Below, in pieces: positions 23,816-33,066 of a stretch of DNA of 64,000 nt. The position numbers and the translations under genes were made by a program. Source of the DNA: an uncultured Sutterella sp. (GTDB lineage: Bacteria; Pseudomonadota; Gammaproteobacteria; Burkholderiales; Burkholderiaceae_F); NCBI GenBank assembly GCA_900545275.1, contig UQYG01000007.1:1-64000 (forward strand). Direction: 5' to 3'. The stretch's first letter is position 1. Every line of letters begins with the position of its first letter. The notes below the pieces were generated by a model. That model had not been told where the DNA came from. It saw only the letters and a program-made list of their open reading frames with translations, and did no database searches.

Positions 23816-25036
23816 ATGAGCATTTTCACCGTCATCGGTCTCGGCCTCCTTGCGATGGTCGTGGTCCTTCGCTTCAAGGTGCCCATCGGCGCTGCCATTC
23901 TGACGGGCGGCGCCCTGATGTGGGCCCTCTGGAATCCGTCCCTTCCCGCTCTGGGATCCGCCGTCACCGAGATGCTCTCTCAGTCGCGCACCTACGACCT
24001 TCTCTTCGCGCTCTACTTCGTGATGTGTCTCGAAATCGAGTTGCGCAAGTCGGGAACGCTACGCGGCATGGTGGATTCGCTCAACGAGATCTTCTCCTCC
24101 ACCAAGGTGACGCTCGCCACGATGCCGGCCTTTTTGGGACTGCTCCCCTCCATGGGGGGCGCACGCTTTTCCGCGCCGATCGTCGACGAGGCGAGCCGCG
24201 GCATGACGATCTCGCGCGAGAGCAAGGCGTCGATCAATTTCTGGTTCCGACACGTCTGCGAATTCATGAGCCCGATCATTCCGGGCATGATTCTCGGCTG
24301 CGCCGTCGCGAACATCTCGGTGAGCGACCTCGTCGTGCACCTCGCCTGGATGGCGGTTGTCGCCTTCCTTGCCGGTTGGTTCGTCCTCATCCGACCGCTT
24401 CGCTTCACCGACCGCCGCCTGAAGCGCGAGAACACTCCGGAAGCCAGCCGTCGCCACATCCGCGAGATTTCGCTTGCTATCGGGCCGGTGCTCGTCAACG
24501 TCATCCTCATGCTCGTCTTCGACGTTTCCGCGGGCCTCGCCATGGGAATCGTGACCGTCCTGATGATTCCGGTCCTCCACCTGATGAAGCGTCCGGTTTC
24601 GGTGCGCGATATCTTCGTGGGCGCCATGGACTGGAAGCTTCTCGTCAACGTCACCTGCATCCTCTACTTCATCAGTGTGCTTACGGAAGCGGGGATTCTC
24701 GACGAAATGATCCGTGCCTTCCAGTCGACCGATCTGCCCACGCCCGTCGTCATTGCGGCCGTGAGCACGGTGGTCGGCATCCTCACGGGCATGAGCCAGG
24801 GGCACGCCGCCATCGTGATGCCGATCGTCGCGGGGATCGCTCCGGGGGACCTCAATCTCGCGGGGATCGTCATGGTCTTCGGCGTGGCGGGTCAGATGAT
24901 CACTCCTACGCACGTCTGCCTCATGGTCACGGTCGACTACTTCAAGTCGGACTTCTTCAGGACGCTCGCGCCGATTGTGCTCCTCGAAGCGATCATCCTC
25001 ACGATCTTCTCGGTTGTCACCTATTTCATGTGGTGA
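23816..25036 (+). CDS. DUF401-family membrane transporter
   Basis: A 406-residue hydrophobic protein with 10-12 predicted spans. The central P-S-M-G-G-A-R-F-S-A-P and C-terminal G-M-S-Q-G-H-A-A-I-V-M-P and T-P-T-H-V-C-L motifs are those of the DUF401 family, a relative of anaerobic carboxylate permeases. The substrate is unknown. There is no Shine-Dalgarno sequence directly ahead of the ATG; the leader hairpin ends 33 bases upstream. Monocistronic with its own terminator. Confidence 0.85.
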   Translation: MSIFTVIGLGLLAMVVVLRFKVPIGAAILTGGALMWALWNPSLPALGSAVTEMLSQSRTYDLLFALYFVMCLEIELRKSGTLRGMVDSLNEIFSSTKVTLATMPAFLGLLPSMGGARFSAPIVDEASRGMTISRESKASINFWFRHVCEFMSPIIPGMILGCAVANISVSDLVVHLAWMAVVAFLAGWFVLIRPLRFTDRRLKRENTPEASRRHIREISLAIGPVLVNVILMLVFDVSAGLAMGIVTVLMIPVLHLMKRPVSVRDIFVGAMDWKLLVNVTCILYFISVLTEAGILDEMIRAFQSTDLPTPVVIAAVSTVVGILTGMSQGHAAIVMPIVAGIAPGDLNLAGIVMVFGVAGQMITPTHVCLMVTVDYFKSDFFRTLAPIVLLEAIILTIFSVVTYFMW

Positions 25037-25060
25037 CGCCCCTCGTCTTCAATGACAACG

Positions 25061-25101
25061 AGCCCGGAGCCGAACGCGATGCGGCTACGGGCTTTTTTTT
25101 T
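25061..25101 (+). terminator. Intrinsic terminator of DUF401 gene
   Basis: Stem AGCCCG-G-AGCCG pairing with CGGCT-A-CGGGCT, followed by nine T residues, 25 bases after the stop codon. Confidence 0.9.
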
Positions 25102-25119
25102 CTCCCCGTAGGAGCGAAA

Positions 25120-25156
25120 GGAAAACGGCTCGGCGTCCGAAGACGTCCGAGCCGTT
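25120..25156 (-). terminator. Intrinsic terminator of AEC transporter
   Basis: A 14-bp stem with one bulge (AACGGCTCGG plus CGTC on one side) around CGAA; on the minus strand it runs into TTTTCCTTTC, 46 bases after the AEC gene stop. Confidence 0.75.
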
Positions 25157-25201
25157 GCGCAGGGAAAGACCGACCGATCGATCGTCGGCCTTTGTGCGCC
25201 G

Positions 25202-26119
25202 TCAGACCAAAAGCGAGAGAAGGACGCTCATGATGACGACCGAGCAGAGAACGCTCATCGTATTGAGGTTGGCGGCGAGCTGCCAGTTCATGCGGCCCTT
25301 CATCGAGAAGATGATCCCCATGGCGGGCAGAGGCGCGAAGAGAACGAGGAGGATCCCGAGGCGCACGTCTTCCGAAAAGGGCAGGCACCAGTACACGAAG
25401 GCCCCCATGAGGACGCTTCCTAGATAACGCAGGCCCAAAAGGCGCAGGAGGCGCTTGAGGGACTCGAGTCGGATGTTGAGGTTCACCGACATGCCGATCA
25501 TGATCATCGCGAGGAAGGTGTTGGCGTCGGCGGGAATGTCGATGATGTGAAGGATCACGTCGGGAATCTTCGTGTGTGTCACCGAGAGTGCCGCGACGAC
25601 GAGATAGGTGAGGATCGCAAAGGAGGAGAGAAGACGCTTGACGATGCTGGCGAACTGTTTGACGAGCGATCCGGGTTCGCGAAAGAGCACGGCGTAGGTA
25701 CCGCCCGTGCACATGACGGCGTTTCCGGCGTCGAAGAGGCAGAGCGCGAGAAAGCCTTCGGGCGTAAGAAAGCCCGCCGTGAAGGGCATCGCGAAGGTGC
25801 CGACGTTGTAGCCCGGCATGACGAGCTGCGAGAAGCGCTTCGTGAGTCCGTCGGGGTCTTCGGCGTGGCGGCGCTCGGTGAGGGCCATCTGAAAAAAGGT
25901 GAAGACGTTTGCGAGAAGCCCGAGAAGAACGAGGACGAGAAGCCCCGCCGTGAGTTCGACGCCGTTCAAGGCGCGCAGAATGGCGCAGGGAAGCGTCACG
26001 TTCAGAACGAGCGTGCTCACGGCCTTGGAACACTCGGGCGTGAGGATTTCGAGGCGCCGCAGCACCTGCCCGAGGATGATGAGGAGAATGAAGCCCGAGA
26101 CTTCTGCGAGCGGATTCAT
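25202..26119 (-). CDS. AEC-family (auxin efflux carrier-like) transporter
   Basis: A 305-residue membrane protein with about ten spans in two halves. The N-terminal half shows G-Q-V-L-R-R-L-E-I-L-T-P and the intramembrane L-N-V-T-L-P-C-A-I motif with the family's conserved Pro; C-terminal spans are L-V-L-F-A-P-L-P-A-M-G type. Bacterial relatives move malate or other carboxylates. An in-frame ATG further upstream lies before the queH stop and is rejected. Transcribed after queH with a 35-base gap; the two are functionally unrelated as far as can be seen. Confidence 0.85.
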   Translation of the reverse strand: MNPLAEVSGFILLIILGQVLRRLEILTPECSKAVSTLVLNVTLPCAILRALNGVELTAGLLVLVLLGLLANVFTFFQMALTERRHAEDPDGLTKRFSQLVMPGYNVGTFAMPFTAGFLTPEGFLALCLFDAGNAVMCTGGTYAVLFREPGSLVKQFASIVKRLLSSFAILTYLVVAALSVTHTKIPDVILHIIDIPADANTFLAMIMIGMSVNLNIRLESLKRLLRLLGLRYLGSVLMGAFVYWCLPFSEDVRLGILLVLFAPLPAMGIIFSMKGRMNWQLAANLNTMSVLCSVVIMSVLLSLLV

Positions 26120-26154
26120 GAGGATCTGCCGGTTGGGGGTGCGTGAGAAAATTC

Positions 26155-26769
26155 TTACTCTTTGAGGCGCAGTTCGTCTACCGCCCGGCGGATGTATTCG
26201 GGAAGTTCCTCGGGGGTTTTGCGAACGAGATGTCCGATCGAAAATTCGCAGCCGCACCAGAGTTGGTTGTAGAAGCCGTTTTCCTTCAGCAGGACGCTAC
26301 GCCGCTCCTGCAGGCCTCCCTTTTTCCAGTCCTTGTCCCAGTATGAGGTCTTGGGATGGCGCGCCACGGCCTCTGCAGCCGCCTCGCGGATCTGATCGAG
26401 CCTCTTCCAGCGGCTTCCCGCCAGGGTCGTCGTGAAGCGTGCGAAGCCGAGCCGCTCGGCCGCGTCGGCGGCGGCCTCCATGCGAAGCCCGAAGCATGCG
26501 CGGCAGCGTGCGCCGCGCTCGGGCTCGTTTTCAAGTCCCTTCACGGCCCGAAGCCACAAGTCGTGGTCGTAGTCGCCGTCGACGAAGGGAATGCCGAGTT
26601 CGCGGCAGTAGCGCACGCACTCGTTTTTGCGGACGTCGTATTCTTCGCGCGGGAAAATGTTCGGATTGAAGAAGAAAACCGTCGGGGCGTAGTCGTTGGC
26701 GAGGAGCCACTCCAAAATGGCGGCCGAACAAGGCGCGCAGCAGCTGTGCAGAAGAACGGGCGTCGTCAC
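26155..26769 (-). CDS. queH: Epoxyqueuosine reductase QueH
   Basis: A protein of about 204 residues that carries out the last step of queuosine synthesis in tRNA, an alternative to QueG. The N-terminal H-S-C-C-A-P-C-S pair of cysteines, F-F-N-P-N-I-F-P-R-E-E-Y, the C-R-A-C-F-G-L-R motif and T-T-L-A-G-S-R-W-K-R form the full QueH (DUF208) signature, with a further W-C-G-C near the C-terminus. No ATG is available in the right place: GTG at 26769 or TTG at 26778 must be used, and neither has a clear ribosome site. Confidence 0.9.
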   Translation of the reverse strand: MTTPVLLHSCCAPCSAAILEWLLANDYAPTVFFFNPNIFPREEYDVRKNECVRYCRELGIPFVDGDYDHDLWLRAVKGLENEPERGARCRACFGLRMEAAADAAERLGFARFTTTLAGSRWKRLDQIREAAAEAVARHPKTSYWDKDWKKGGLQERRSVLLKENGFYNQLWCGCEFSIGHLVRKTPEELPEYIRRAVDELRLKE

Positions 26770-26891
26770 GGGATGCAAAACGGGAAAAGGAGGTAGGAAA
26801 TCGTGAGAGTGTAGCGCTTTTCGGGGCGAGGAAAAACGGTGGATTTGGGCTATAGTTGTCTGACACTTTGCGCCCCGGCGGAGCCGAAGGC

Positions 26892-27611
26892 ATGGAACAA
26901 CGAATGATGCAGGAAAAAACGATTGAAACGCGCTTTCGGGCGCTGAAAAAAGAACTCGCCCTCCGTGCGCCCGACGCGGGCGTCGCGCTTCTCGCCGTGA
27001 GCAAGACCTTCGGGATTGAAGCGGTCGAGGCCGCCTGGCGCGCGGGCGCGCTCGCCTTCGGCGAAAACTACGTGCAGGAAGGCGTGGAAAAGTGCCGGCT
27101 TTTTCGTGAGCGCCATCCCGAAGCAAAGGTCGAGTGGCACTTCATCGGGTCGCTCCAGTCGAACAAAACGCGCCCCGTCGCGGAAACCTTCGACTGGGTG
27201 CAGACGATCGACCGCGTGAAAATCGCAGAGCGCCTCTCTGCGCAGCGCCCCGGGCATCTTGCGCCCCTCAACGTCCTCATCGAAGTGAATGCCGACGCAG
27301 AACCTTCGAAGTCGGGCGTTTCCTGGGACGAAATCGACGCGCTTGCGGACCGCATCGCGGAGCTTCCGAACCTTCGACTTCGCGGTCTCATGGCGATTCC
27401 GGAAGCCAACGGCGCCGACGGGGGACGCCGCGCTTTCTCGCGCATGCGCGAAGCCTTTGAGGCGTTGAAGCGCCGTTGCCCGCAGGCGGACACTCTCTCA
27501 ATGGGCATGACCGCCGACTGGCGCACCGCGGTGGAGGAGGGGAGCACCCTCATCCGAGTGGGAAGCGGCATTTTCGGTGCGCGCGACTATTCCAAGAAAC
27601 TGCAGAACTAA
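26892..27611 (+). CDS. yggS: YggS-family pyridoxal-phosphate homeostasis protein
   Basis: A 239-residue TIM-barrel protein that binds PLP through the Lys in L-A-V-S-K-T-F (about residue 37) and buffers cellular PLP. F-G-E-N-Y-V-Q-E, W-H-F-I-G-S-L-Q-S-N-K and S-M-G-M-T-A-D-W are hallmark motifs. ATG 26892 has GAAGG upstream; a TTG at 26856 would lengthen it by 12 residues. It is followed after 11 bases by proC, the usual yggS-proC pair. Confidence 0.93.
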   Translation: MEQRMMQEKTIETRFRALKKELALRAPDAGVALLAVSKTFGIEAVEAAWRAGALAFGENYVQEGVEKCRLFRERHPEAKVEWHFIGSLQSNKTRPVAETFDWVQTIDRVKIAERLSAQRPGHLAPLNVLIEVNADAEPSKSGVSWDEIDALADRIAELPNLRLRGLMAIPEANGADGGRRAFSRMREAFEALKRRCPQADTLSMGMTADWRTAVEEGSTLIRVGSGIFGARDYSKKLQN

Positions 27612-27622
27612 GGAGAAACGGC

Positions 27623-28429
27623 ATGACGCTTACGATCGGATTCCTCGGGGGCGGCAACATGGCCTCGGCCCTCTTGGGCGGGCTCGTCCGCAAAATGGAC
27701 GGCGCGCATCTTCACGTGACGGACCACAACGCTCCGAAACTCGAGCGGCTCGCGGCGCTCGGCGTTACGACGCACGCAGGGACGGGCGAGTGGATTTCCC
27801 GGTGCGACCTCTTCGTTCTCGCCGTGAAGCCCCAGGTGATGAAGGAGGCGCTCGTTCCCGTAAGGCCCCTTTTGAAAAAGGGCGGCGCCGCACTCTCGAT
27901 CGCCGCGGGAATCGAAGGTTCGGTTCTCTCGGACTGGCTCGGAGGCTACCCCGTCATCCGTGCGATGCCCAACACGCCCGCGCTCGTCGGCGCGGGCCTC
28001 TCGGGACTCTGGGTTCCCGAAGGGACGTCCCCCGAGCACGCCGAAGCGGCGGAATTCGTGATGCGGGCGGTCGGAAACGTCGTCGCCTGCGAAACGGAGG
28101 AAAAGCTCGACGTCGTCGGAGCGGTTCCGGGCTCGGGCCCCGCTTATGTCTTCCGTTTCCTCGAGGCGCTCGAGCGGGCGGCGCAAAAGCGCGGGTTCTC
28201 GCCCGAGGACGCCCGGGAGCTTGCGATCGGAACGGTCTTCGGCGCCGCCAAACTCGCGCGCGAGAGCGACGAGTCCTTTGCGACGCTTCGCGAGCGCGTC
28301 ACGAGCAAGGGCGGCACGACCGCTCGGGCGCTCGCCGTCATGAACGAGCGCGACATCGACGGCATGATGGACGACGCCGTCGAGGCGGCGCTTCGCCGCA
28401 CGGCCGAAATGAAGGCGCTTTTCCGCTGA
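27623..28429 (+). CDS. proC: Pyrroline-5-carboxylate reductase
   Basis: A 268-residue NAD(P)H-dependent reductase completing proline synthesis. The Rossmann motif is G-F-L-G-G-G-N-M-A (residues 5-13), and the C-terminal T-S-K-G-G-T-T is the conserved active-site loop of the dimer domain. The ribosome site is AAGGAG. The partner enzyme proA lies at 39538 in this window. Confidence 0.95.
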   Translation: MTLTIGFLGGGNMASALLGGLVRKMDGAHLHVTDHNAPKLERLAALGVTTHAGTGEWISRCDLFVLAVKPQVMKEALVPVRPLLKKGGAALSIAAGIEGSVLSDWLGGYPVIRAMPNTPALVGAGLSGLWVPEGTSPEHAEAAEFVMRAVGNVVACETEEKLDVVGAVPGSGPAYVFRFLEALERAAQKRGFSPEDARELAIGTVFGAAKLARESDESFATLRERVTSKGGTTARALAVMNERDIDGMMDDAVEAALRRTAEMKALFR

Positions 28430-28446
28430 GGACGGATGTTCCGCGT

Positions 28447-28492
28447 TGCGGCAAAGGAAGAGGTTGGGACGGTCTCCTCTCTTTTTGCCGCA
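28447..28492 (+). terminator. Hairpin after proC
   Basis: TGCGGCAAA/TTTGCCGCA outer stem with an inner AGAGG/CCTCT stem, 18 bases after the proC stop. The T-rich part is inside the 3' arm and no T run follows, so efficiency is uncertain. Confidence 0.5.
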
Positions 28493-28839
28493 CGTTCGCC
28501 GTCTCTAAGTAGAAAATCTCTATCGGCGGCGCAAAAAATCAAGGGAAAACCGGGAAAAATACGCCGAAAGAACTAGTGGCCCCCCGGAATTTTTGCCGAT
28601 TCGTCTATAGACAAAAAGAAAAGTCAGTCCCTATTATTCCTTCAGACTGTGCCATGGCGTTTTCGTGGTTCGGCGGCGAGCGTCGGGGATGTTCGCCGCT
28701 CGTTTTTCATTGAATGCGAGGCCGCTTCTCCGAGGAGTCCCCCTTTCCTCCTATAGGGATGTGTCGTGCGGCGCGGGATCGTTTTGCGGTCCGGCGGCCT
28801 GCGGCGCCCGGAAAGGAAATGTACAGAAGGAACTGAAAG
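28493..28839 (+). promoter_or_regulatory. Upstream region of ugp operon with attenuator-like hairpin
   Basis: About 350 bases without a gene. The region around 28500-28640 is AT-rich and is the likely promoter zone; it contains the palindrome GTCTATAGAC (28603-28612). At 28673-28708 a stem GCGGCGA/TCGCCGC (alternatively CGAGCG/CGCTCG) is followed by TCGTTTTTC, a terminator-like structure about 130 bases ahead of ugpB that could attenuate the operon. No Pho box or CRP site could be assigned with confidence. Confidence 0.5.
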
Positions 28840-30156
28840 ATGATCCGCAAGACCGTTGTTGCCGCCCTTTCCGCCGCATGCGCCCTGAGCGCCGGCACCG
28901 CCCTGGCGGCGCCCACCGAAATCACGATGTGGCATGCCATGGCCAACACGCTCGGCGACTGGGTGGCCGACGTCACGAAGCAGTACAACGAGTCGCAGAA
29001 CGAATGCCGACTCGTTTCGACCTACAAGGGCACCTACGACCAGACGATGACCTCGGGCATCGCCGCGCACCGCGCGGGACGCTCCCCCAACATCCTGCAG
29101 GTCTTTGAAGTCGGCACCGCCACGATGATGTTCAGCAAGGGAGCGGTCGTTCCCGTGGGCGACCTCATGGAAAAGGCGGGCTATGAATTCCATCCGGAAG
29201 AATACATTCCGGCCGTGCTCGGATACTACTCCACCCCCGACGGCCGCATGATGAGCTACCCTTTCAACTCCTCGACCACGGTTCTCTACCTCAACCTCAC
29301 GAAGTTCAAGAACGCAGGTCTGCCCACCGAAACCGACAAGCTTCCGCGCACCTGGAAACAGATTGAAGAGGCCGCCCGCGCTCTGAAGAAGGCCGGCGAA
29401 GCCTGCCCGATGACGACCTCCTGGATGGGCTGGACGCAGCTCGAAAGCTTCTCGACCTGGCACAACGTCGAATACGCGACGCTCAACAACGGCTTTGGCG
29501 GCACGGCGGCGCGCCTCAAGATCGACTCGCCGCTCCATCAGCGGCACATCGAAAATCTCGAACGCATGGCCAAGGAAGGGCTCTTCGTCTACAAGGGCCG
29601 CGGCAATCAGGCCGACGCCACTTTCTATTCGGGCGAATGCGCGATCAACATGGGCTCCTCGGGGACGCTCGCGAACATCCGCCGCAACGCGAAGTTCGAA
29701 TACATGACGATGCCCTTGCCCTACTACGACGACGTCGCGGACGCTCCGCTCAACACGGCGATCGGCGGCGCCTCGCTCTGGGCGATGGCCGGCAAGACCG
29801 ACGAGCAGAACCGCTGCGTGGCCTCCTTCTTCCACTTCCTCTCCGATCCGAAGGTTCAGGCTGAAAACCACATGCGAACGGGCTACCTCCCCGTCACGCA
29901 GAAGGCCTTTGAAATCGCCAAGGAAAGCGGCTACTACGAAAAGAATCCGGGCGCCGACGTGGCCGTCAAGCAGATGCTCAAGGTCACGGAAAAGAGCCGG
30001 GGCATTCGTCTCGGGTACCTCCCGAACATCCGCACGATCATCGACGAAGAGTTTGAAAAGATCTGGTCGGGTCAGGCTTCGGCCAAGGACGCCATCGCGG
30101 CCGTCATGCGCCGCGGCAACGAACAGCTCGCTCGCTTCGAACGCGTGACCCGCTGA
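28840..30156 (+). CDS. ugpB: sn-Glycerol-3-phosphate ABC transporter, periplasmic binding protein
   Basis: A 438-residue extracellular solute-binding protein, the same length as E. coli UgpB. The Sec signal peptide ends A-L-A before A-P-T-E-I-T-M-W-H-A-M, the typical mature start. Conserved ligand-site segments include Y-P-F-N-S-S-T-T-V-L-Y, T-S-W-M-G-W-T and G-G-A-S-L-W-A. It delivers glycerol-3-phosphate or glycerophosphodiesters to UgpAE. The ribosome site is AGAAGGA. First gene of ugpB-A-E-C. Confidence 0.93.
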   Translation: MIRKTVVAALSAACALSAGTALAAPTEITMWHAMANTLGDWVADVTKQYNESQNECRLVSTYKGTYDQTMTSGIAAHRAGRSPNILQVFEVGTATMMFSKGAVVPVGDLMEKAGYEFHPEEYIPAVLGYYSTPDGRMMSYPFNSSTTVLYLNLTKFKNAGLPTETDKLPRTWKQIEEAARALKKAGEACPMTTSWMGWTQLESFSTWHNVEYATLNNGFGGTAARLKIDSPLHQRHIENLERMAKEGLFVYKGRGNQADATFYSGECAINMGSSGTLANIRRNAKFEYMTMPLPYYDDVADAPLNTAIGGASLWAMAGKTDEQNRCVASFFHFLSDPKVQAENHMRTGYLPVTQKAFEIAKESGYYEKNPGADVAVKQMLKVTEKSRGIRLGYLPNIRTIIDEEFEKIWSGQASAKDAIAAVMRRGNEQLARFERVTR

Positions 30157-30182
30157 CGTTTCGGTCCGATTGTCGCCATCCT

Positions 30183-30204
30183 GCGGTCCCCGTGAGGGGG
30201 CCGC
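30183..30204 (+). other. Intercistronic hairpin ugpB-ugpA
   Basis: GCGGTCCC and GGGGCCGC form an 8-bp stem around a 6-base loop in the 89-base gap. Such stems after binding-protein genes usually protect the upstream message and set the high binding-protein ratio. Confidence 0.5.
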
Positions 30205-30245
30205 GGGATGCGTTGCGTTTTTCGTAACCCTTTTCGAGAGACAAC

Positions 30246-31127
30246 GTGGAAAAACGAGTCATCTTCCAAAACCGATGGCTTCCCTACGTGCTCGTTGCGC
30301 CGCAGCTCCTCATCACGCTCGTATTCTTCTTCCTCCCCGCGGGGCAGGCGATCGAGCAGAGCGTCATGATGCAGGACGCCTTCGGGCTCAGCAACGAATT
30401 CGTCGGGCTCGCCAACTTCCAAACCCTTTGGGCCGACCCCAACTACATCGAGAGCTTCAAGGTCACGATGCTCTTTTCGGTGCTCGTCGCAGGCATCGGC
30501 CTGGCGGTCTCGCTTCTCTTTGCGGTCTGCGCCGACCGCGTTCTGCGCGGCGGCAACGCCTACAAGTCCTTTCTCATCATTCCCTACGCGATCGCTCCGG
30601 CCGTAGCGGGCGTTCTCTGGATGTTCATCTTCAATCCGACCCTGGGCGTTCTCTCCTACGCGCTTCGTCAGTTCGGGTTTGAATGGAACTACATGGTGAA
30701 CGCCGACCATGCGCTCGCCCTCATCGTGATCGCGGCCGTGTGGAAGCAGGTGAGCTACAACTTCATCTTCTTCCTCGCGGGACTGCAGGCCGTGCCCAAG
30801 TCGCTTCTCGAAGCGGCCGCCATGGACGGCGCGGGACCGTTCCGCCGCTTCTGGACCGTGGTCTTCCCGCTTCTGTCGCCCACGACCTTCTTCCTCCTCG
30901 TCATGAACGTGATCTACGCGTTCTTTGACACCTTTGCCATCGTCGACGCGACGACGATGGGGGGGCCGGGTCAGGAGACGAACATTCTCGTCTACAAGGT
31001 CTTCGTCGACGGCTTCCGCAACATGGACTACGGCGGATCCGCCGCGCAGTCGGTCGTCCTGATGGCGCTCGTCATCGTGCTCACCGTGATTCAGTTCCGC
31101 TTCATCGAGCGGCGCGTCAACTATTGA
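30246..31127 (+). CDS. ugpA: sn-Glycerol-3-phosphate ABC transporter permease UgpA
   Basis: A 293-residue inner-membrane permease with six spans. The MalF-type EAA loop is E-A-A-A-M-D-G-A-G-P-F-R-R-F (about residue 195), which docks on the ATPase. It starts at GTG 30246 (V-E-K-R-V-I-F-Q-N-R-W). Between ugpB and ugpE in one operon. Confidence 0.92.
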   Translation: MEKRVIFQNRWLPYVLVAPQLLITLVFFFLPAGQAIEQSVMMQDAFGLSNEFVGLANFQTLWADPNYIESFKVTMLFSVLVAGIGLAVSLLFAVCADRVLRGGNAYKSFLIIPYAIAPAVAGVLWMFIFNPTLGVLSYALRQFGFEWNYMVNADHALALIVIAAVWKQVSYNFIFFLAGLQAVPKSLLEAAAMDGAGPFRRFWTVVFPLLSPTTFFLLVMNVIYAFFDTFAIVDATTMGGPGQETNILVYKVFVDGFRNMDYGGSAAQSVVLMALVIVLTVIQFRFIERRVNY

Positions 31128-31142
31128 TCGGGGAGGTTTGTT

Positions 31143-31991
31143 ATGGTTGAAAATCGTCCCTGGCTCAATTTCTTCACGCATCTGATCCTGATTCTCGGCG
31201 TCGTGATCGTGGTCTTCCCGGTCTACGTCGCCTTCGTTGCATCGACCCAGACGGCCGTCGAAGTCGAACAGGCGCCCATGAGTCTGCTGCCCGGCGCGCA
31301 CTTCATCGAGAACTACATGCAGGTTCTCTTCGAAGGGGGCGGCACGGCTTCGCGAGCGCCCGTGGGCCGCATGATGTGGGTCTCCCTCATGATGGCGCTC
31401 GGGATTTCCTTCGGAAAAATCCTCATTTCGCTCATCTCGGCCTTCGCGATCGTCTACTTCCGCTTCCCGGGCCGCAAGCTCTGCTTCTGGCTCATCTTCA
31501 TCACGCTCATGCTCCCCGTGGAAGTGCGCATTTCGCCCACCTACGAAGTGATGGCGAACCTCAATCTGCTCGACAGCTGGGGCGGCCTCATCCTTCCCGT
31601 GATCGCTTCGGCTACGGCGACCTTCCTTTTCCGGCAGTTCTTCCTCACGGTTCCCGACGAACTCACGGAAGCCGCCCGCATGGACGGGGCCGGTCCCATG
31701 CGCTTCTTCTTCACGATCCTTCTGCCGCTTTCGATGACGAACGTTGCGGCCATGTTCGTGATTCAGTTCATTTACGGTTGGAACCAGTACCTCTGGCCGC
31801 TGCTTGTGACGACCTCCGAAGACATGTACCCGATCGTCATCGGGATCAAGCGCATGATCGGCGGCGGCGACAGCGCCAACGAATGGAACCTCATCATGGC
31901 GACGGCGATGCTCGCCATGATTCCGCCCGCGCTCGTCGTGACGATCATGCAGCGCTGGTTCGTCAAGGGTCTCGTGGATACGGAAAAGTAA
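31143..31991 (+). CDS. ugpE: sn-Glycerol-3-phosphate ABC transporter permease UgpE
   Basis: A 282-residue permease, partner of UgpA, with six spans and the EAA loop E-A-A-R-M-D-G-A-G-P-M-R-F-F (about residue 177). GGGAGG precedes the ATG by 7 bases. The stop codon lies 3 bases before the ugpC start, so translation is probably coupled. Confidence 0.92.
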   Translation: MVENRPWLNFFTHLILILGVVIVVFPVYVAFVASTQTAVEVEQAPMSLLPGAHFIENYMQVLFEGGGTASRAPVGRMMWVSLMMALGISFGKILISLISAFAIVYFRFPGRKLCFWLIFITLMLPVEVRISPTYEVMANLNLLDSWGGLILPVIASATATFLFRQFFLTVPDELTEAARMDGAGPMRFFFTILLPLSMTNVAAMFVIQFIYGWNQYLWPLLVTTSEDMYPIVIGIKRMIGGGDSANEWNLIMATAMLAMIPPALVVTIMQRWFVKGLVDTEK

Positions 31992-31994
31992 AAA

Positions 31995-33065
31995 ATGGCA
32001 GGCATTTCTTTCAAAAACATCAAGAAGAGCTACGGCGACGTCAAGGTCGTCCACGGCATCACGCTCGACATCAAGGACGGCGAATTCATCGTGATCGTGG
32101 GGCCCTCGGGCTGCGGCAAGTCGACGCTTTTGCGCATGGTTGCGGGGCTCGAGCCGATCACCTCGGGCGAACTTGCGATCGGCGACCGGGTCGTCAACCA
32201 TCTCGAACCCAAGGACCGCGACTGCGCGATGGTCTTTCAGAACTACGCGCTCTATCCGCACATGACGGTCTTTGACAACATGGCCTACGGACTCAAGATC
32301 CGCGGCGTTCCGAAGGAGGAAATCCGCCGCCGCGTCGAAGAGGCGGCAAAGATGCTCGAACTCGGTCACCTCCTTGAGCGCCGTCCCCGTCAGCTCTCGG
32401 GCGGTCAGCGTCAGCGCGTCGCGATGGGCCGCGCCATCGTGCGCGAACCCGCGGTCTTCCTCTTCGACGAACCGCTCTCGAACCTCGACGCGAAGCTTCG
32501 CGTGCAGACGCGCCTTCAGATCAAGAAGCTCCATCAGCGCCTCAAGACGACGAGCCTCTACGTCACGCACGACCAGGTCGAAGCCATGACGCTTGCACAC
32601 CGAATGATCGTGATGAACGGCGGCATCGCCGAGCAGGTGGGCACGCCCCAGGAGGTCTACGACGATCCCGAAACGATGTTCGTGGCGGGTTTCATCGGTT
32701 CGCCTCCGATGAACCTCATCCGCGGGACGGTGTCGGCCGACGGCGCCCTTCTCGAAGCCGCGGGCGAGGCGATTCGCCTCCCGAAGGCGGCGCCTTCGCT
32801 TGCCGGGCGCGACGTCGTCCTCGGCGTTCGTCCCGAACACGCGTCGCTCTCCGCCGAGGGCGGGGCGGGGACCTTCGAAGTCGAAACGGTCGAGGCGCTC
32901 GGCGCGGACCATCTCGTGCACGGTACGGTGCTCGGTCAGAGCGTCGTCTTCCGCGTGGAAAACGAAAGCTTCATCCCCGAAATCGAAACGCGCGCCGGCT
33001 TCTCTTTCCCGGAATCGGCCGTGCATTGGTTCGATCCGGTGACGACGCACCGCATCCGCTTCTGA
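31995..33065 (+). CDS. ugpC: sn-Glycerol-3-phosphate ABC transporter ATPase UgpC
   Basis: A 356-residue ATPase of the MalK/UgpC type. Walker A is G-P-S-G-C-G-K-S-T (36-44), the signature is L-S-G-G-Q-R-Q-R (about 135), Walker B is F-L-F-D-E-P-L-S-N-L-D and the switch His is in T-H-D-Q. A TOBE regulatory domain follows residue 235. It energises UgpAE. The next gene starts one base after the stop codon. Confidence 0.94.
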   Translation: MAGISFKNIKKSYGDVKVVHGITLDIKDGEFIVIVGPSGCGKSTLLRMVAGLEPITSGELAIGDRVVNHLEPKDRDCAMVFQNYALYPHMTVFDNMAYGLKIRGVPKEEIRRRVEEAAKMLELGHLLERRPRQLSGGQRQRVAMGRAIVREPAVFLFDEPLSNLDAKLRVQTRLQIKKLHQRLKTTSLYVTHDQVEAMTLAHRMIVMNGGIAEQVGTPQEVYDDPETMFVAGFIGSPPMNLIRGTVSADGALLEAAGEAIRLPKAAPSLAGRDVVLGVRPEHASLSAEGGAGTFEVETVEALGADHLVHGTVLGQSVVFRVENESFIPEIETRAGFSFPESAVHWFDPVTTHRIRF

Positions 33066-33066
33066 C

